NCBI RefSeq assembly: GCF_001650715.1
Contig: NZ_LWQT01000010.1
Coordinates: 104,257-168,256, forward strand
DNA length: 64,000 nucleotides
Reading direction: 5' to 3'
Source of the DNA: Paramagnetospirillum marisnigri
GTDB lineage: Bacteria; Pseudomonadota; Alphaproteobacteria; Rhodospirillales; Magnetospirillaceae
The translations under genes and the position numbers were made by a program. This document shows, piece by piece, positions 15,424 through 25,486 of this stretch. The notes beneath the pieces are model-generated. The model had not been told where the DNA came from, did no database searches, and worked only from the letters and a program-made list of their open reading frames with translations. The first letter of the stretch is position 1, and each line of letters opens with the position of its first letter.

Positions 15424-17610
15424 TCAAGAAGATTCCATGATAGCGGCCTTGACCCTCTCCGGTGTGAAGGGAACAGTGCGCAGCCGCAGCCCGGAGGCAT
15501 CGAACACCGCATTGGCCAGGGCGGCGGGAACCGGCGTGGCGGCGGCCTCGCCACCGCCCATGGGCGGCTGGTCGGGCCGGTCCACCAGATCCACCTCGAT
15601 TTCCGGGATGTCGGCGAATCCCAGGATGGGATAGCTGGTCCAGTCGGTGGCGGTGACGCGATGACTGTCGAAGGTGACTTCCTCCAGCAGGGTGCGTGAC
15701 AGGGTCTGGATGATGGCGCCTTCGATCTGCAGACGCAGCGCGTCCGGATTGATCACCAGGCCGCAATCATGGGAGCAGACCACGCGGCGGACCCGGATAC
15801 GGCCCGACTCCTTGTCCAGCTCGGCCTCCATGGCGATGGCCACATAGGTTTCGGAGCGCTTGTAATGGACATAGGCGGCGCCGCGGCCGATACCGGGCTC
15901 TGGATTGGGCGAGGGGCGGGGCTTCCAGCCCAAACGGGCGGCGGCACGGGTCACCACGGTGAGGCCGCGCAGGTCGCGCAGCCCCTGCAGCCGGGCCACC
16001 AGGGGATCGAGTTGCGCTCCGGCGCACAACTCGTCGAAAAAGCTTTCCACGGCAAAGACATTGGCAATCTTGCCCGGCGCCCGGATGTTGGAGGGGCGCA
16101 GTGGCGCATCGGCCAGCCAGTGGACCTTGACCTCCTGGGCGGGCACCCCGTAGGGCGGGTCGCCATTCTGGGCGATCAGGCCGGTTATGAGTCCCGGCGG
16201 TTGCGGCAGTCCGGCGGCCTGGGGGGCCAGCAGGGGCACATTGGGCAATCCGGCGGTGGCCTTGGGCAGCCACATCTCGGTGCGCCAGCCGGTGATCAGC
16301 CCGTTTTCGTCGCGGCAGCCTTCCAGGGCCAGCAGTTGCGGCGGACCCTTGGGGTCCCAGCCCAGTTCGTCCTCGCGGCTCCACTGAACCCGCACCGGCT
16401 TGCCGACCGCCTTGGACAGCAGGGCGGCATCGGCGGCGGCGTCGTCATGGCCGTTCATGCCGTAACAGCCCGATCCGTCGAGATAGACCAGGCGGACCTT
16501 GTCCTCGGGCAAGCCCAGCAGACGGGCGAAGGCGGGGCGGAACCGATGGGTGGCCTGGGACGCGGTCCAGATGGTGGCGGAATCCGACCGGACATCGGCG
16601 ACGGCGCAGCTCGGTCCCAGCGAGGCATGGGACTGAACCGGCCAGTAGTATTCGGCCCGGTGCACCCGGTCGCCCGCCTCGGCCAGGGCCTTGTCCACGT
16701 CGCCCTTGGCGACCAGGGTCTCCTCGGCGACGAAGGGGCCTGCCTTCATGGCGTCGCGCACCCGCTCATGCCCCGACAGGGTGGCGGCCTCGCTCCAGAC
16801 CGGCTTCAGCAGGGCGGCGGCGCGGATGGCATTCCATTCACTGTCGGCCAGCACCGCCAGGAAGTCCCGGATACGGATCATGCGGGCGCCCTTGATCGCC
16901 TTCAGTCCCGTCTCGTCCACCGACAGCAGCGTGGCGCCCACCGCGTTCGGCCGGATGACGCGGCCATGCAGCATGCCCGGCAGGGTGAAGTCGTGAACAT
17001 AGACATGGCGGCCCGTGACCTTGGCGGGGACATCGGGGCGGGGCAGCGGTTGGCCAACGACCTTATAGGTCGAGGGCCTGCGCAACGGTGCCGCCGGATC
17101 GAGCGCGAGGCCGAAGCCGCCCTCGCCCAGCAGGTCGCCGATGCCCAGGGCGCGGTTATCGCCCGACAGCGGCCGGACCTCGCCGTCCATCAGGTCGAGT
17201 TCGCCTTCGGCGATCTCCAGCCGCTGGGCGGCCAGACGGATCAGGGCCTGGCGGGCGGTGGCGGCGGCCTGGCGGATCTGGACGCCGCCCTTAGCCACGC
17301 CGGTGCTGCCCGCCGTGGGGCCCTGGTCCGGTGTCAGGTCGGTATCGCCTTCGATCAGGGCGATGCGCTCGACCCCCAGGCCGAGTTCCTCGGCCGCCAT
17401 CTGACGGATGGCGATGCGCAGCCCCTGGCCCAGATCGACCTTGCCGCAATAGATGGTGACCGAACCGTCGGGCGCGATGGCCAGGAAGGAATCCACCTGA
17501 TCGGCGGCCACGGATCGCGCATTGGCCAGAACCGGGACGGGCAGAGTGAAGCCGACCACCAGGGCGCCGGCCGCCTTCAGCAGGTCGCGACGGGACAAGG
17601 CGGTGGTCAT
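15424..17610 (-). CDS. Molybdopterin-binding large subunit, isoquinoline 1-oxidoreductase/xanthine dehydrogenase family
   Basis: The 728-aa protein starts with a Tat signal (SRRDLLK at 6-12, then a hydrophobic run ending VLANA), so the folded enzyme should be exported. The aldehyde oxidase/xanthine dehydrogenase molybdenum domain is split into the two parts seen in the IorB family, with KVDLGQGLRIAIRQMAAEELG early and the Moco loops GSTGVAKGG, GRHVYVHDF and CYGMNGHDDAA. An R.APGKIANVFAVESFFDEL segment and the C-terminal GGGEAAATPVPAALANA motif complete it. It hydroxylates an aldehyde or N-heterocycle using water. The ATG overlaps the small-subunit stop by four bases, and the long upstream open frame lies within that gene. 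The substrate is unknown. Confidence 0.88.
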   Translation of the reverse strand: MTTALSRRDLLKAAGALVVGFTLPVPVLANARSVAADQVDSFLAIAPDGSVTIYCGKVDLGQGLRIAIRQMAAEELGLGVERIALIEGDTDLTPDQGPTAGSTGVAKGGVQIRQAAATARQALIRLAAQRLEIAEGELDLMDGEVRPLSGDNRALGIGDLLGEGGFGLALDPAAPLRRPSTYKVVGQPLPRPDVPAKVTGRHVYVHDFTLPGMLHGRVIRPNAVGATLLSVDETGLKAIKGARMIRIRDFLAVLADSEWNAIRAAALLKPVWSEAATLSGHERVRDAMKAGPFVAEETLVAKGDVDKALAEAGDRVHRAEYYWPVQSHASLGPSCAVADVRSDSATIWTASQATHRFRPAFARLLGLPEDKVRLVYLDGSGCYGMNGHDDAAADAALLSKAVGKPVRVQWSREDELGWDPKGPPQLLALEGCRDENGLITGWRTEMWLPKATAGLPNVPLLAPQAAGLPQPPGLITGLIAQNGDPPYGVPAQEVKVHWLADAPLRPSNIRAPGKIANVFAVESFFDELCAGAQLDPLVARLQGLRDLRGLTVVTRAAARLGWKPRPSPNPEPGIGRGAAYVHYKRSETYVAIAMEAELDKESGRIRVRRVVCSHDCGLVINPDALRLQIEGAIIQTLSRTLLEEVTFDSHRVTATDWTSYPILGFADIPEIEVDLVDRPDQPPMGGGEAAATPVPAALANAVFDASGLRLRTVPFTPERVKAAIMESS

Positions 17611-18119
17611 GGCTGGGGCCTCCCCGAGGCGCGCATGACGGCGCGCAGGATGCGTCGATGGCTGCCGCAGCGGCACAGATGGCCGGACAGGGCCTGCTTG
17701 GCATCCTCCAGGCTGGGCTCGGGGGTGGTGGCCAGCAGCGCCGCCGTCTCCATCACCATGCCACTGGTGCAATAGCCGCATTGGGAGGCCTGTTCGGCGA
17801 TGAAGGCGGCCTGGACCGCATGGGGAGCCTTGGGCGTGCCCAGACCCTCCAGGGTGGTGATGGATTTGCCCGCCGCCTCCGCGACCGTCATCAGGCAGGC
17901 GCGCACCGGCTGGCCATCGGCCAGGACGGTGCAGGCACCGCACTGCCCCTTGCCGCAGCCATATTTGGTGGCGGTCAGGCCCAACTCATCGCGCAGGGCA
18001 TGGAGCAGGGGCCGCTTTGAACTGGCCGCCGACAGGGTCCGGGGCTTGCCATTGACCGAAAGCCGGATATCCGGCGTCTTGGGCGGGGCCTTGCCCTGCT
18101 TCGGTGCCGTGGCTGTCAT
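17607..18119 (-). CDS. [2Fe-2S] small subunit of the molybdenum hydroxylase
   Basis: The 170-aa protein has a plant-type ferredoxin domain with YGCGKGQCGACTVL and a second cysteine at QPVRAC, followed by the helical domain with QCGYCTSGM and HLCRCGSH, so two [2Fe-2S] clusters. It shuttles electrons from the molybdenum centre of the partner encoded directly downstream. No FAD subunit (CoxM/XdhB type) is nearby, as in IorAB-type enzymes, so electrons probably leave to a cytochrome or another periplasmic acceptor. It has no signal of its own and would cross the membrane as a complex with the Tat-tagged large subunit. Confidence 0.88.
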   Translation of the reverse strand: MTATAPKQGKAPPKTPDIRLSVNGKPRTLSAASSKRPLLHALRDELGLTATKYGCGKGQCGACTVLADGQPVRACLMTVAEAAGKSITTLEGLGTPKAPHAVQAAFIAEQASQCGYCTSGMVMETAALLATTPEPSLEDAKQALSGHLCRCGSHRRILRAVMRASGRPQP

Positions 18120-18270
18120 GGAACCCTCCGTTGCCGACAGAAGGCAAGACTATGGCTCGCCTGACCATCCTGGGCAATCCCCGACAGAGGTAGAGGGAAA
18201 TACAACCCTTTATGGACGGCTGGAATCGTGCCTATTGTTATCGTCTAGTGGTGTGGAGAAGGGGTGAACC

Positions 18271-20127
18271 TTGGCGGCAGTGACGACAGCCAGGGGGGCG
18301 TGGGTATCCATTGCCGTCATTTGGGCGGCGCTGTTGCTGCTGCTCGTCCATGTCTATGTGGATCTCAACCGTTCCCTTGCCGACGCCCGGCAGCGCGGCA
18401 TCCGGCTGGCCACCTCCTATGTCCGGCTGGTGGCCGAGCATGCCTCGGGCACCTTCGACCGCACCGATCTGGTGTTGGAACGGGCGGTAAAACTGCCGAG
18501 CGTCGCCGACATGGCCCAGGCGCGCACCCTTGCGCCCCAGCGGCGAGCCGAGTTGCAGGCCCAGTTGATGGCGCTGCAGGGGAAATCCCAGGCCATCGTC
18601 TCCATGACCATGACCGATCACGAGGGCTATGTCTTCGCCAATACGGTGGGGACGCCGCCCGGCGGCAGTCTGGGGGACCGGGGCTATTTCCTCGCCCTGA
18701 AGAATGGCGGCGGCGACGGACCGGTGGTGTCGGAAGTGGTCAAGGGCCGGGTGTCCAACAAATGGGGGATCCAGATTGCCCGGTCCATCACCGGCCCCGA
18801 TGGCCGCTTTGCCGGCATGGTGGTGGCCAATATCGGCATGACCAGCTACATGGAGGGCTTCTACGGCGGCCTGTCACTGGCGCAGGGCTCCATCGTATCG
18901 CTGCGCGATACCCAGCATCGGCTGCTGGTCCGTCACCCGGTCTCCGAGGATTTGTTCGGCAAGGCGATCCCCTCCGACGAGGCCGGGGCCATCCTGGCGG
19001 GGGGAAACGATGAGGGCTGGTACGAGCGGAAGTCTCCCATCGACGGCGTCTACCGGTTCAATGCCATCAAGAAGTTGCCCAAATACGACATCTACGCCCT
19101 GGTGGGAATTCCCCAGGCCGAGATTCTGGGGGCCTGGACCAAGTCACGGGACCAGGCCTTGCTGATTCTGGCGTTGGCCCTGGTGGTGGCGGTGGTGGCC
19201 ACGGTGCTGTCCTACTGGAAATGGCAGGTGGACAAGGCGCTCAGGGCGCAACTGTCGTTCCAGGACGCCCTGCTGGAAACCCTTCCCATTCCCATTTTCG
19301 CCCGCAACCGCCATGGGGATTTCGTGACCTGCAACAAGGCCTATGAGCGCTTCTTTGGTACCGCCAAGGAGGAAATGACCGGACGCACCGTCTTCGACAT
19401 GTTTCCGGGCGACCTGGCGCAGTCCTATGCCGCCGCGGACCAGGATGTGCTGAGCGGGCGTGGCAACCGGACCTATGAGATCGAGGTGCCCCATGCGGAT
19501 GGTTCCCGGCGCAATGTGGTGATCGACAAGGCCTGCTATGCCGATGCCAACGGGGCAGCGGCAGGCATTGTCGGCACCGTGGTCGATATTACGGAACGCG
19601 AGGAACTGGAACGCGAACTGCGCCGTCTCGCCACCACCGATCCCCTGACCGGGGTGGGGAACCGGCGGCATTTCCTCAATCTGGCCGAGGCGGAATTGAG
19701 CCGGGTCCATCGTCATGACCGCAAGCTCAGCGTGGTGACCTTCGACATCGACCACTTCAAGCGGATCAACGATGGCCATGGCCATGGGGTGGGCGACGAC
19801 GCCATCCGGGCGGTGGCTGAGGCCTGTGTTTCCGCCTTGCGCGACATCGACGTGGTTGGCCGCATGGGCGGCGAGGAATTCGCGGTGCTGCTGCCGGAAA
19901 CCGATCTGGCGGCCGCAGAGGAAGTGGCGCGGCGCCTTCACGACCGGATCGGCGAAATCCGGCTGCACACGGAGAAGGGGAACGGGCCGTTGTGCATTTC
20001 CGCCAGCTTCGGCGTCTCCGAGGTGGCCGATACCGATCAGACGATCGATTGCGCGCTGCGCCGTGCCGATGCGGCCATGTACGAGGCCAAGGAAGGCGGA
20101 CGCGACCGGGTCGTCGTCCGCCTCTAA
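18271..20127 (+). CDS. Membrane diguanylate cyclase, Cache-PAS-GGDEF
   Basis: The 618-aa protein has membrane spans at about 11-30 and 294-314 that enclose a periplasmic double-Cache-like sensor (SMTMTDHEGYVFAN, GDRGYF, GIQIARSITGPDGRFAGMVVANI). A PAS domain follows at about 328-442 and a GGDEF domain at about 450-618. The active site is GGEEF (533-537), preceded by the inhibitory-site motif RDID (524-527) at the proper five-residue spacing, so it should make cyclic di-GMP with product feedback. The start is a TTG preceded by GGAGAAGGGG. It diverges from the molybdenum hydroxylase operon and converges with the globin chemoreceptor. Confidence 0.9.
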   Translation: MAAVTTARGAWVSIAVIWAALLLLLVHVYVDLNRSLADARQRGIRLATSYVRLVAEHASGTFDRTDLVLERAVKLPSVADMAQARTLAPQRRAELQAQLMALQGKSQAIVSMTMTDHEGYVFANTVGTPPGGSLGDRGYFLALKNGGGDGPVVSEVVKGRVSNKWGIQIARSITGPDGRFAGMVVANIGMTSYMEGFYGGLSLAQGSIVSLRDTQHRLLVRHPVSEDLFGKAIPSDEAGAILAGGNDEGWYERKSPIDGVYRFNAIKKLPKYDIYALVGIPQAEILGAWTKSRDQALLILALALVVAVVATVLSYWKWQVDKALRAQLSFQDALLETLPIPIFARNRHGDFVTCNKAYERFFGTAKEEMTGRTVFDMFPGDLAQSYAAADQDVLSGRGNRTYEIEVPHADGSRRNVVIDKACYADANGAAAGIVGTVVDITEREELERELRRLATTDPLTGVGNRRHFLNLAEAELSRVHRHDRKLSVVTFDIDHFKRINDGHGHGVGDDAIRAVAEACVSALRDIDVVGRMGGEEFAVLLPETDLAAAEEVARRLHDRIGEIRLHTEKGNGPLCISASFGVSEVADTDQTIDCALRRADAAMYEAKEGGRDRVVVRL

Positions 20128-20144
20128 GCCTCGGTTTTCCCGCT

Positions 20145-21476
20145 TCAGCCCGCCCGGATCTGGCTGACGAAGCGATCCACCTGCTGTTCCAGCCGGGTAG
20201 AGTTCCGCGATAGGTCCGTCGCCGCCTCCAGGACCTGGCGCGCCGCCGCGCCAGTCTCGCTGGCGGTGGAGTTCACCATGGTGATGGTCGAGGTGACCTC
20301 CATGGTGCCCTGGGCGGCCTGTTGGACATTGCGGGCGATTTCCTGGGTGGCGGCACCCTGCTCCTCAACTGACGAGGCGATGGACCCGGCGATCTCGTTG
20401 ATCTGGCCAATGGTGTTGGCGATGCTGCCGATGGCCCCCACCGCGTCGCGGGTGGCGGCCTGGACGGCATTGATCTGACCAGCGATCTCGTCGGTGGCCT
20501 TGGCCGTCTGGTTGGCCAGGCTTTTCACCTCGTTGGCCACCACGGCGAAGCCCTTGCCGGCATCGCCGGCCCGGGCGGCCTCGATGGTGGCATTGAGCGC
20601 CAGCAGGTTGGTCTGGGATGCGATGTCGTTGATCAGCTTGACCACCTGACCGATCTTGCTGGCGGCTTCGGCCAGGCTCTGCACCATCTGGTTGGTGCGG
20701 TTGGCCTCGACCATGGCATTGGAAGCGATCTGGGCCGACTGGGCCACCTGGCGGCTGATCTCGGTAATGGACGAGGACAGTTCCTCGGCGGCGGCGGCGA
20801 CGGTCTGGATGTTGACGGTGGCTTCCTCGGCGGCGGCGGCCACCGTGGTCGACTGGCGCGAGGTCTCCTCGGCGGTGGCGCTCATGCCCTTGGCGGCATT
20901 TTCCATCTGTCCGGCAGACGAGGCAACCGAAGCCACCAAGCCCTTGACCTCGGATTCGAACACGTCGGCCTTGGCGCCCAGTTCGCGGGCGATGATGGCG
21001 GCGGTGTTGGTCTCGATATAGACCGAGGTGGCAAGGTCCATGTCAAGGAAGGCGGCCTTGTTGACCGCCGCCAGCACCTGGGTCAGTCGCTGGGGATTCT
21101 TGCGGTAGTGTTCCACCGCCACGGCGATGACCATGTTCAGCACGAAGCAGTAGCCCGCCGTGTACCATTTCGGCTCCAGACCGATCCGCTGGTGGACCTT
21201 GCCGATTTCGGTGACCTGGGCGAAATAGCGGTCGTCGAACTGTCCGGCGAACACGCTTTCCATCCAGTGGCGCTTCTGCATGGCGCGGGCATGGGCCATG
21301 CGCTCGGGGTTGGAGAACATTTTGGATGTGGCGGGGTTGCTGGCCACATGCCGATAAAAGGTATCGAGGACCTTGTCGATATGACGGGCCAGGACATCGC
21401 GAAACTCTCGCAAGGTGCGCTTGGTTTCCTCGTCGATCTGTAGGAACGCGATATTGCCCGAACGGTCCAAGCTCAT
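20145..21476 (-). CDS. Globin-coupled methyl-accepting chemotaxis protein (HemAT-like)
   Basis: Counted from the ATG at 21476 (443 aa), residues 10-165 form a sensor globin of the protoglobin/HemAT type, with the likely proximal haem ligand H95 in GKVHQRIGLEPKWY. The signalling domain covers about 180-443, with the conserved hairpin tip region [26 protein letters not shown] and methylation helices. There is no membrane span, so it is a cytoplasmic oxygen (or NO/CO) receptor acting through CheA/CheW. The longer frame to 21611 was rejected because GGGGGTT precedes this ATG. No che genes are adjacent. In a microaerophile it would serve aerotaxis. Confidence 0.9.
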   Translation of the reverse strand: MSLDRSGNIAFLQIDEETKRTLREFRDVLARHIDKVLDTFYRHVASNPATSKMFSNPERMAHARAMQKRHWMESVFAGQFDDRYFAQVTEIGKVHQRIGLEPKWYTAGYCFVLNMVIAVAVEHYRKNPQRLTQVLAAVNKAAFLDMDLATSVYIETNTAAIIARELGAKADVFESEVKGLVASVASSAGQMENAAKGMSATAEETSRQSTTVAAAAEEATVNIQTVAAAAEELSSSITEISRQVAQSAQIASNAMVEANRTNQMVQSLAEAASKIGQVVKLINDIASQTNLLALNATIEAARAGDAGKGFAVVANEVKSLANQTAKATDEIAGQINAVQAATRDAVGAIGSIANTIGQINEIAGSIASSVEEQGAATQEIARNVQQAAQGTMEVTSTITMVNSTASETGAAARQVLEAATDLSRNSTRLEQQVDRFVSQIRAG

Positions 21477-21718
21477 TTTCAACCCCCAATATAACGAAAG
21501 TATCCCTGCCCCCAGACAATGGGCATTCTCAGCGCAAGTTTCAATGTTTGTACACTCTCTAATACCAAAGTGGAAGGGACGGGCATGGCGGTGGCGGTCA
21601 GGAATCGACATCGGAATCGACTTTCCCTATTTCCCCCGTGGCGAACATGTTATAGACAGACCCTCCCGACGGGGCGGCCCTCCGCGCGTGCGGGTCGATC
21701 AAGCGTGCTCGGTACCAA

Positions 21719-21803
21719 GCGGGCGTGGTGGAACTGGTAGACACACTGGATTTAGGTTCCAGCGGCGCAAGCCATGGGGGTTCAAATCCCTTCGCCCGCA
21801 CCA
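21719..21803 (+). tRNA. tRNA-Leu (anticodon UAG)
   Basis: The acceptor stem is GCGGGCG (21719-21725) paired with CGCCCGC (21793-21799), with discriminator A and an encoded CCA (21801-21803). The anticodon arm CTGGA-TTTAGGT-TCCAG gives anticodon TAG. A long variable arm (GCGGCGCAAGCCAT region) marks it as class II leucine tRNA, and the T arm reads GGGGGTTCAAATCCC. It decodes CUA/CUN codons and stands alone, 112 bases before tig. Confidence 0.95.
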
Positions 21804-21915
21804 GAGCCAGCGCCCATCGGCCCCAGCGCCTTGTAGGCCGACGAGCACCGCCGCCGCTGTTCCGCGTCGCCGGGGCCATGGATGCAACCCACTCGATTCG
21901 ATTGGCGATAGACTG

Positions 21916-23313
21916 ATGCAGGTAACCGAGATCAATGCCGATGGCCTGAAGCGCGATTTCAAGGTCGTCGTTCCCGCTGGACAACTCGAGACGCGGATGC
22001 AGGCCAAGCTGGCGGAAATCGCCCGCACCGCCGCTCTTCCCGGCTTCCGTCCGGGCAAGGTGCCGCCGGGCATCCTGCGCAAGAAGTATGGCCCGGCCAT
22101 CATGGGCGAGGTCCTGGAGACCGCCGTGAACGAAGGCACGGGCAAGGCCATCACCGATGGCGGCCTGCGTCCGGCCATGGCCCCCAAGGTCGAGATCATC
22201 AGCTTCGCCGAGGGTGCCGATCTGGAGTTCTCGGTGGCGGTGGAAGTGCTGCCCGAGATCAAGATCATGGACTTCTCCAGCGTGGCGCTGGTGCGCGACA
22301 AGGCGCAGGTTCCCGATTCCGAGGTCGATGACGCCCTGGCCAATATCGCCAGCCGCAATGAAAGCTCCGAGCCGGTCAAGCGCGCCTCCAAGGATGGCGA
22401 CGTGGTGGTGATCGACTTCGTTGGCAAGAAGGACGGCGTCGCCTTCCCGGGCGGCACCGCCCAGGGCTACTCCCTGAAGCTGGGCTCCAACACCTTCATT
22501 CCCGGCTTCGAGGCCCAGCTTGTGGGCAAGAAGGCCGGTGCGGAAGCCGTGGTCGAAGTCACCTTCCCCGAGGGTTACGGCAACGAGGATCTGGCCGGCA
22601 AGCCCGCCACTTTCGACGTCACCGTCAAGGAAGTGCGCGCCCCCAAGGCCGCCGAGATCGACGATGAACTGGCCAAGAGCGTCGGGCTGGAAAGCCTGGA
22701 TGCCCTCAAGACCGCCATCCGCGACGAGATCGCCCGCTCGCTGGACGGCATCTCCCGCATGCGTCTGAAGCGTGCCCTGCTGGACGTGCTGGCCGCCAAT
22801 CACGATTTCCCCGTTCCCCCCACCATGTTCCAGCAGGAATTCGACCATATCTGGAAGCAGGTGGAAGAGGACAAGGCCGCCGGTCGGCTTGATGCCTCCG
22901 ACGCGGGCAAGAGCGACGACGAGTTGAAGGCCGAGTATCAGGCCCTGGCCGAGCGCCGGGTCCGCCTGGGCCTGCTGCTGGCCGATGTGGGCCGGGTCAA
23001 TAACATCACCGTGACCCAGGAAGACCTCAACCGCGGCATCATGATGGAAGCCCGGAACTATCCCGGCCAGGAGCACATGGTTCTCCAGTACTACCAGAAG
23101 AACCAGGAGGCCTTGGAAAACCTCCGCGCGCCCCTTTATGAAGAGAAGGTCATCGACTTCATCATCGAGCTGGCCAAGATCACCGACAAGGACGTGTCGG
23201 TGGAGGAACTGCGCCGCGACCCCGATCTGGCCGTTTCCGCCGAAGCGAGTGACGAGGCTCCGGCCAAGCCGAAGAAGAAGGCCGCCGCCAAGAAGAAGAC
23301 CGCCGAGGAATAG
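21916..23313 (+). CDS. tig: Trigger factor, ribosome-associated chaperone and prolyl isomerase
   Basis: The 465-aa protein carries the ribosome-binding signature GFRPGKVP within the N-terminal domain (about 1-115), a central FKBP-type isomerase domain (about 150-245, with [14 protein letters not shown] and [11 protein letters not shown]) and the helical C-terminal cradle. The extreme C-terminus is a Lys/Ala tail ([15 protein letters not shown]). It binds the exit tunnel of the ribosome and shields nascent chains. The frame is open far upstream through the tRNA, but the ATG at 21916 gives the conserved start [13 protein letters not shown]. The tig-clpP-clpX-lon order is the classical arrangement, and clpP starts 43 bases downstream. 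Confidence 0.97.
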   Translation: MQVTEINADGLKRDFKVVVPAGQLETRMQAKLAEIARTAALPGFRPGKVPPGILRKKYGPAIMGEVLETAVNEGTGKAITDGGLRPAMAPKVEIISFAEGADLEFSVAVEVLPEIKIMDFSSVALVRDKAQVPDSEVDDALANIASRNESSEPVKRASKDGDVVVIDFVGKKDGVAFPGGTAQGYSLKLGSNTFIPGFEAQLVGKKAGAEAVVEVTFPEGYGNEDLAGKPATFDVTVKEVRAPKAAEIDDELAKSVGLESLDALKTAIRDEIARSLDGISRMRLKRALLDVLAANHDFPVPPTMFQQEFDHIWKQVEEDKAAGRLDASDAGKSDDELKAEYQALAERRVRLGLLLADVGRVNNITVTQEDLNRGIMMEARNYPGQEHMVLQYYQKNQEALENLRAPLYEEKVIDFIIELAKITDKDVSVEELRRDPDLAVSAEASDEAPAKPKKKAAAKKKTAEE

Positions 23314-23356
23314 GCTGGTCCTAGGAAACGCCGCCCCGATTAGAAAAGGAAGTACC

Positions 23357-24001
23357 ATGCGAGAGAGAGATCCTATCGACCTCTACATGAATACCCTGGT
23401 TCCCATGGTCGTGGAGCAGACCAATCGGGGCGAGCGGTCCTATGACATCTATTCACGCCTGCTGAAGGAACGCATCGTGTTCCTGACCGGCCAGGTGTTC
23501 GACGAGGTCGCCAGCCTGATCTGCGCCCAGTTCCTGTTCCTGGAATCGGAGAACCCGACCAAGGACATCGCGTTCTACATCAACTCGCCGGGTGGTGTGG
23601 TCACGTCGGGCCTCGCCATCTATGACACCATGCAGTACATCCGCCCCAAGGTGTCCACCGTCTGCATCGGCCAGGCCGCCTCCATGGGCTCTTTGCTGAT
23701 GACGGCGGGCGAGAAGGGCAAGCGCTACTCGCTGCCCAATTCCCGCATCATGGTTCATCAGCCCTCGGGCGGCGCCCAGGGCCAGGCCACCGATATCGAG
23801 ATCCAGGCCCGGGAAATCCTGGCCCTGCGGGCTCGTCTCAACAACATCTATGTCGAGCACACCGGCCAGCCGCTGGAGGTGATCGAGAAGGTGATGGAGC
23901 GCGACAAGTTCATGACCGCCGACGAGGCCAAGGAATTCGGCCTGATCGACGAAGTGGTCAGCAAGCGCCCGGTGCCGGCGGACGACGCTTCCGCATCCTG
24001 A
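23357..24001 (+). CDS. clpP: ATP-dependent Clp protease proteolytic subunit
   Basis: This 214-aa serine protease of the ClpP family carries the catalytic triad S109 (GQAASMGS), H134 (MVHQPSGG) and D183 (MERDKFM). The processing and handle region (FYINSPGG) is intact. Tetradecamers bind ClpX or ClpA and degrade unfolded, ssrA-tagged or regulatory proteins. AAGGAAG lies six bases before the ATG, so the long frame from 23138 is an extension into tig. A strong terminator-like hairpin follows the stop codon, so clpX may have a separate promoter in the 152-base gap. Confidence 0.97.
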   Translation: MRERDPIDLYMNTLVPMVVEQTNRGERSYDIYSRLLKERIVFLTGQVFDEVASLICAQFLFLESENPTKDIAFYINSPGGVVTSGLAIYDTMQYIRPKVSTVCIGQAASMGSLLMTAGEKGKRYSLPNSRIMVHQPSGGAQGQATDIEIQAREILALRARLNNIYVEHTGQPLEVIEKVMERDKFMTADEAKEFGLIDEVVSKRPVPADDASAS

Positions 24002-24017
24002 TGCTATTGCCATTGGG

Positions 24018-24056
24018 CGGCCGGGTACCCCAGATATGGGGTGCCCGGCCGTTTCC
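24018..24056 (+). terminator. Terminator after clpP
   Basis: CGGCCGGGTACCCC (24018-24031) pairs with GGGGTGCCCGGCCG (24038-24051) with one G-T pair, followed by TTTCC. The stem is strong and the U-tract short, so termination may be partial. Confidence 0.7.
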
Positions 24057-24153
24057 GTATGGGGCTAGGGAAGAATTGTGATTGTCTGGCGTATGCTGCT
24101 GTGGCTAACATGGCTGTCGCGGAAGCGGCCGCCATTGAATTAATGGAGTTTCG

Positions 24154-25419
24154 ATGACCAAGTCCACCAGCGGCGATTCCAAGAACACCTTGTACTGCTC
24201 GTTCTGTGGAAAGAGCCAGCACGAGGTTCGGAAGCTCATCGCCGGGCCGACGGTGTTCATCTGTGATGAATGCGTCGAGCTTTGCATGGACATCATCCGC
24301 GAGGAGCACAAGACCCATCTGGTCCGCTCGCGCGATGGCGTGCCGACCCCCAAGGACATCTGCGCCGTCCTCGACGATTACGTCATCGGCCAGAGTCACG
24401 CCAAGAAGGTTCTGTCGGTCGCGGTCCACAATCACTACAAGCGGCTCCAGCACGGCGGAAAGAGCAACGAAGTCGAGCTGGCCAAGTCCAACATCCTGCT
24501 GATCGGCCCCACCGGCTGCGGCAAGACCTTGCTGGCCCAGACCCTGGCCCGCATCCTGGACGTGCCCTTCACCATGGCCGACGCCACCACCCTGACCGAA
24601 GCCGGTTATGTGGGCGAGGACGTGGAGAACATCATCCTCAAGCTGCTGCAGGCCGCCGAATACAATGTGGAGCGGGCCCAGCGCGGCATCGTCTATATCG
24701 ACGAAGTGGACAAGATCAGCCGCAAGTCCGACAACCCGTCCATTACCCGTGACGTGTCGGGCGAGGGCGTGCAGCAGGCGCTGCTGAAGATCATGGAAGG
24801 CACCGTTGCCTCGGTGCCGCCCCAGGGTGGGCGCAAGCATCCCCAGCAGGAATTCCTGCAGGTGGATACCACCAATATACTGTTCATCTGCGGTGGTGCC
24901 TTCGCCGGTCTGGAAAAGATCATCGGCTCGCGCGGGCGGGGCACCTCCATCGGCTTCGGCGCCGATGTGCGTGGTCCCGACGAGCGCCGTACCGGGGAAA
25001 TCCTGCGCGAGGTCGAGCCCGAGGATCTGCTGAAATTCGGCCTGATCCCCGAATTCGTTGGCCGCCTGCCGGTGCTGGCCACCCTCGAGGATCTGGATGT
25101 CAGCGCCCTGATCGACATCCTGTCCAAGCCCAAGAACGCCCTGGTCAAGCAGTACCAGCGCCTGTTCGAGATGGAGGAGGTGAAGCTCTCCTTCAGCGAG
25201 GACGCGCTCAAGGCCATCGCCGAGAAGGCCATCGCCCGCAAGACCGGCGCGCGTGGTCTGCGGTCCATCATGGAAACCATCCTGCTGGACACCATGTTCG
25301 ACCTTCCCGGTCTGGACGCGGTGGACGAGGTGGTGATCAACAAGGAAGTGGTGGAAGGGCGGGCCCAGCCGCTGTTCATCTACTCGGAACGCCGCGAGGA
25401 AAACGGCGCCAGTGCCTGA
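24154..25419 (+). CDS. clpX: Clp protease ATP-binding subunit ClpX
   Basis: The 421-aa AAA+ unfoldase has the N-terminal zinc-binding domain (C15, C18, C37, C40), Walker A GPTGCGKT, Walker [11 protein letters not shown], pore and sensor motifs ([15 protein letters not shown]), and the ClpP-binding IGF-type loop ([12 protein letters not shown]). It unfolds substrates and feeds them to ClpP. In alphaproteobacteria it also drives cell-cycle proteolysis such as CtrA turnover. GGAG precedes the ATG by a short distance. The length and motifs are normal, with nothing odd. Confidence 0.97.
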   Translation: MTKSTSGDSKNTLYCSFCGKSQHEVRKLIAGPTVFICDECVELCMDIIREEHKTHLVRSRDGVPTPKDICAVLDDYVIGQSHAKKVLSVAVHNHYKRLQHGGKSNEVELAKSNILLIGPTGCGKTLLAQTLARILDVPFTMADATTLTEAGYVGEDVENIILKLLQAAEYNVERAQRGIVYIDEVDKISRKSDNPSITRDVSGEGVQQALLKIMEGTVASVPPQGGRKHPQQEFLQVDTTNILFICGGAFAGLEKIIGSRGRGTSIGFGADVRGPDERRTGEILREVEPEDLLKFGLIPEFVGRLPVLATLEDLDVSALIDILSKPKNALVKQYQRLFEMEEVKLSFSEDALKAIAEKAIARKTGARGLRSIMETILLDTMFDLPGLDAVDEVVINKEVVEGRAQPLFIYSERREENGASA

Positions 25420-25457
25420 GGACCAGCGGGCCGCCGAACCGCGCGCGGCCCGCAGCA

Positions 25458-25486
25458 CTTGACGGCGGCAGAAAGCCCCCCAGCTA
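25458..25486 (+). promoter_or_regulatory. Possible heat-shock (RpoH) promoter of lon
   Basis: CTTGAC (25458-25463) and CCCCAGCTA (25478-25486) are separated by 14 bases, resembling the sigma-32 pattern CTTGAA-N(11-16)-CCCCATNTA. It ends 61 bases before the lon ATG. lon is heat-inducible in many proteobacteria, which fits; the match is only moderate. Confidence 0.35.

Noticed and set aside
15769..17775. Plus-strand frame of 668 codons across the molybdenum hydroxylase
   Set aside because: It is the mirror of a conserved enzyme and has no Shine-Dalgarno or family motifs.
21620..21718. Promoter for the tRNA-Leu gene
   Set aside because: TATAGA at 21651-21656 looks like a -10 box, but no acceptable -35 lies at 16-18 bases.
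21415..21915. 5' extension of the tig reading frame
   Set aside because: It runs through the tRNA-Leu gene; the conserved N-terminus begins at 21916.
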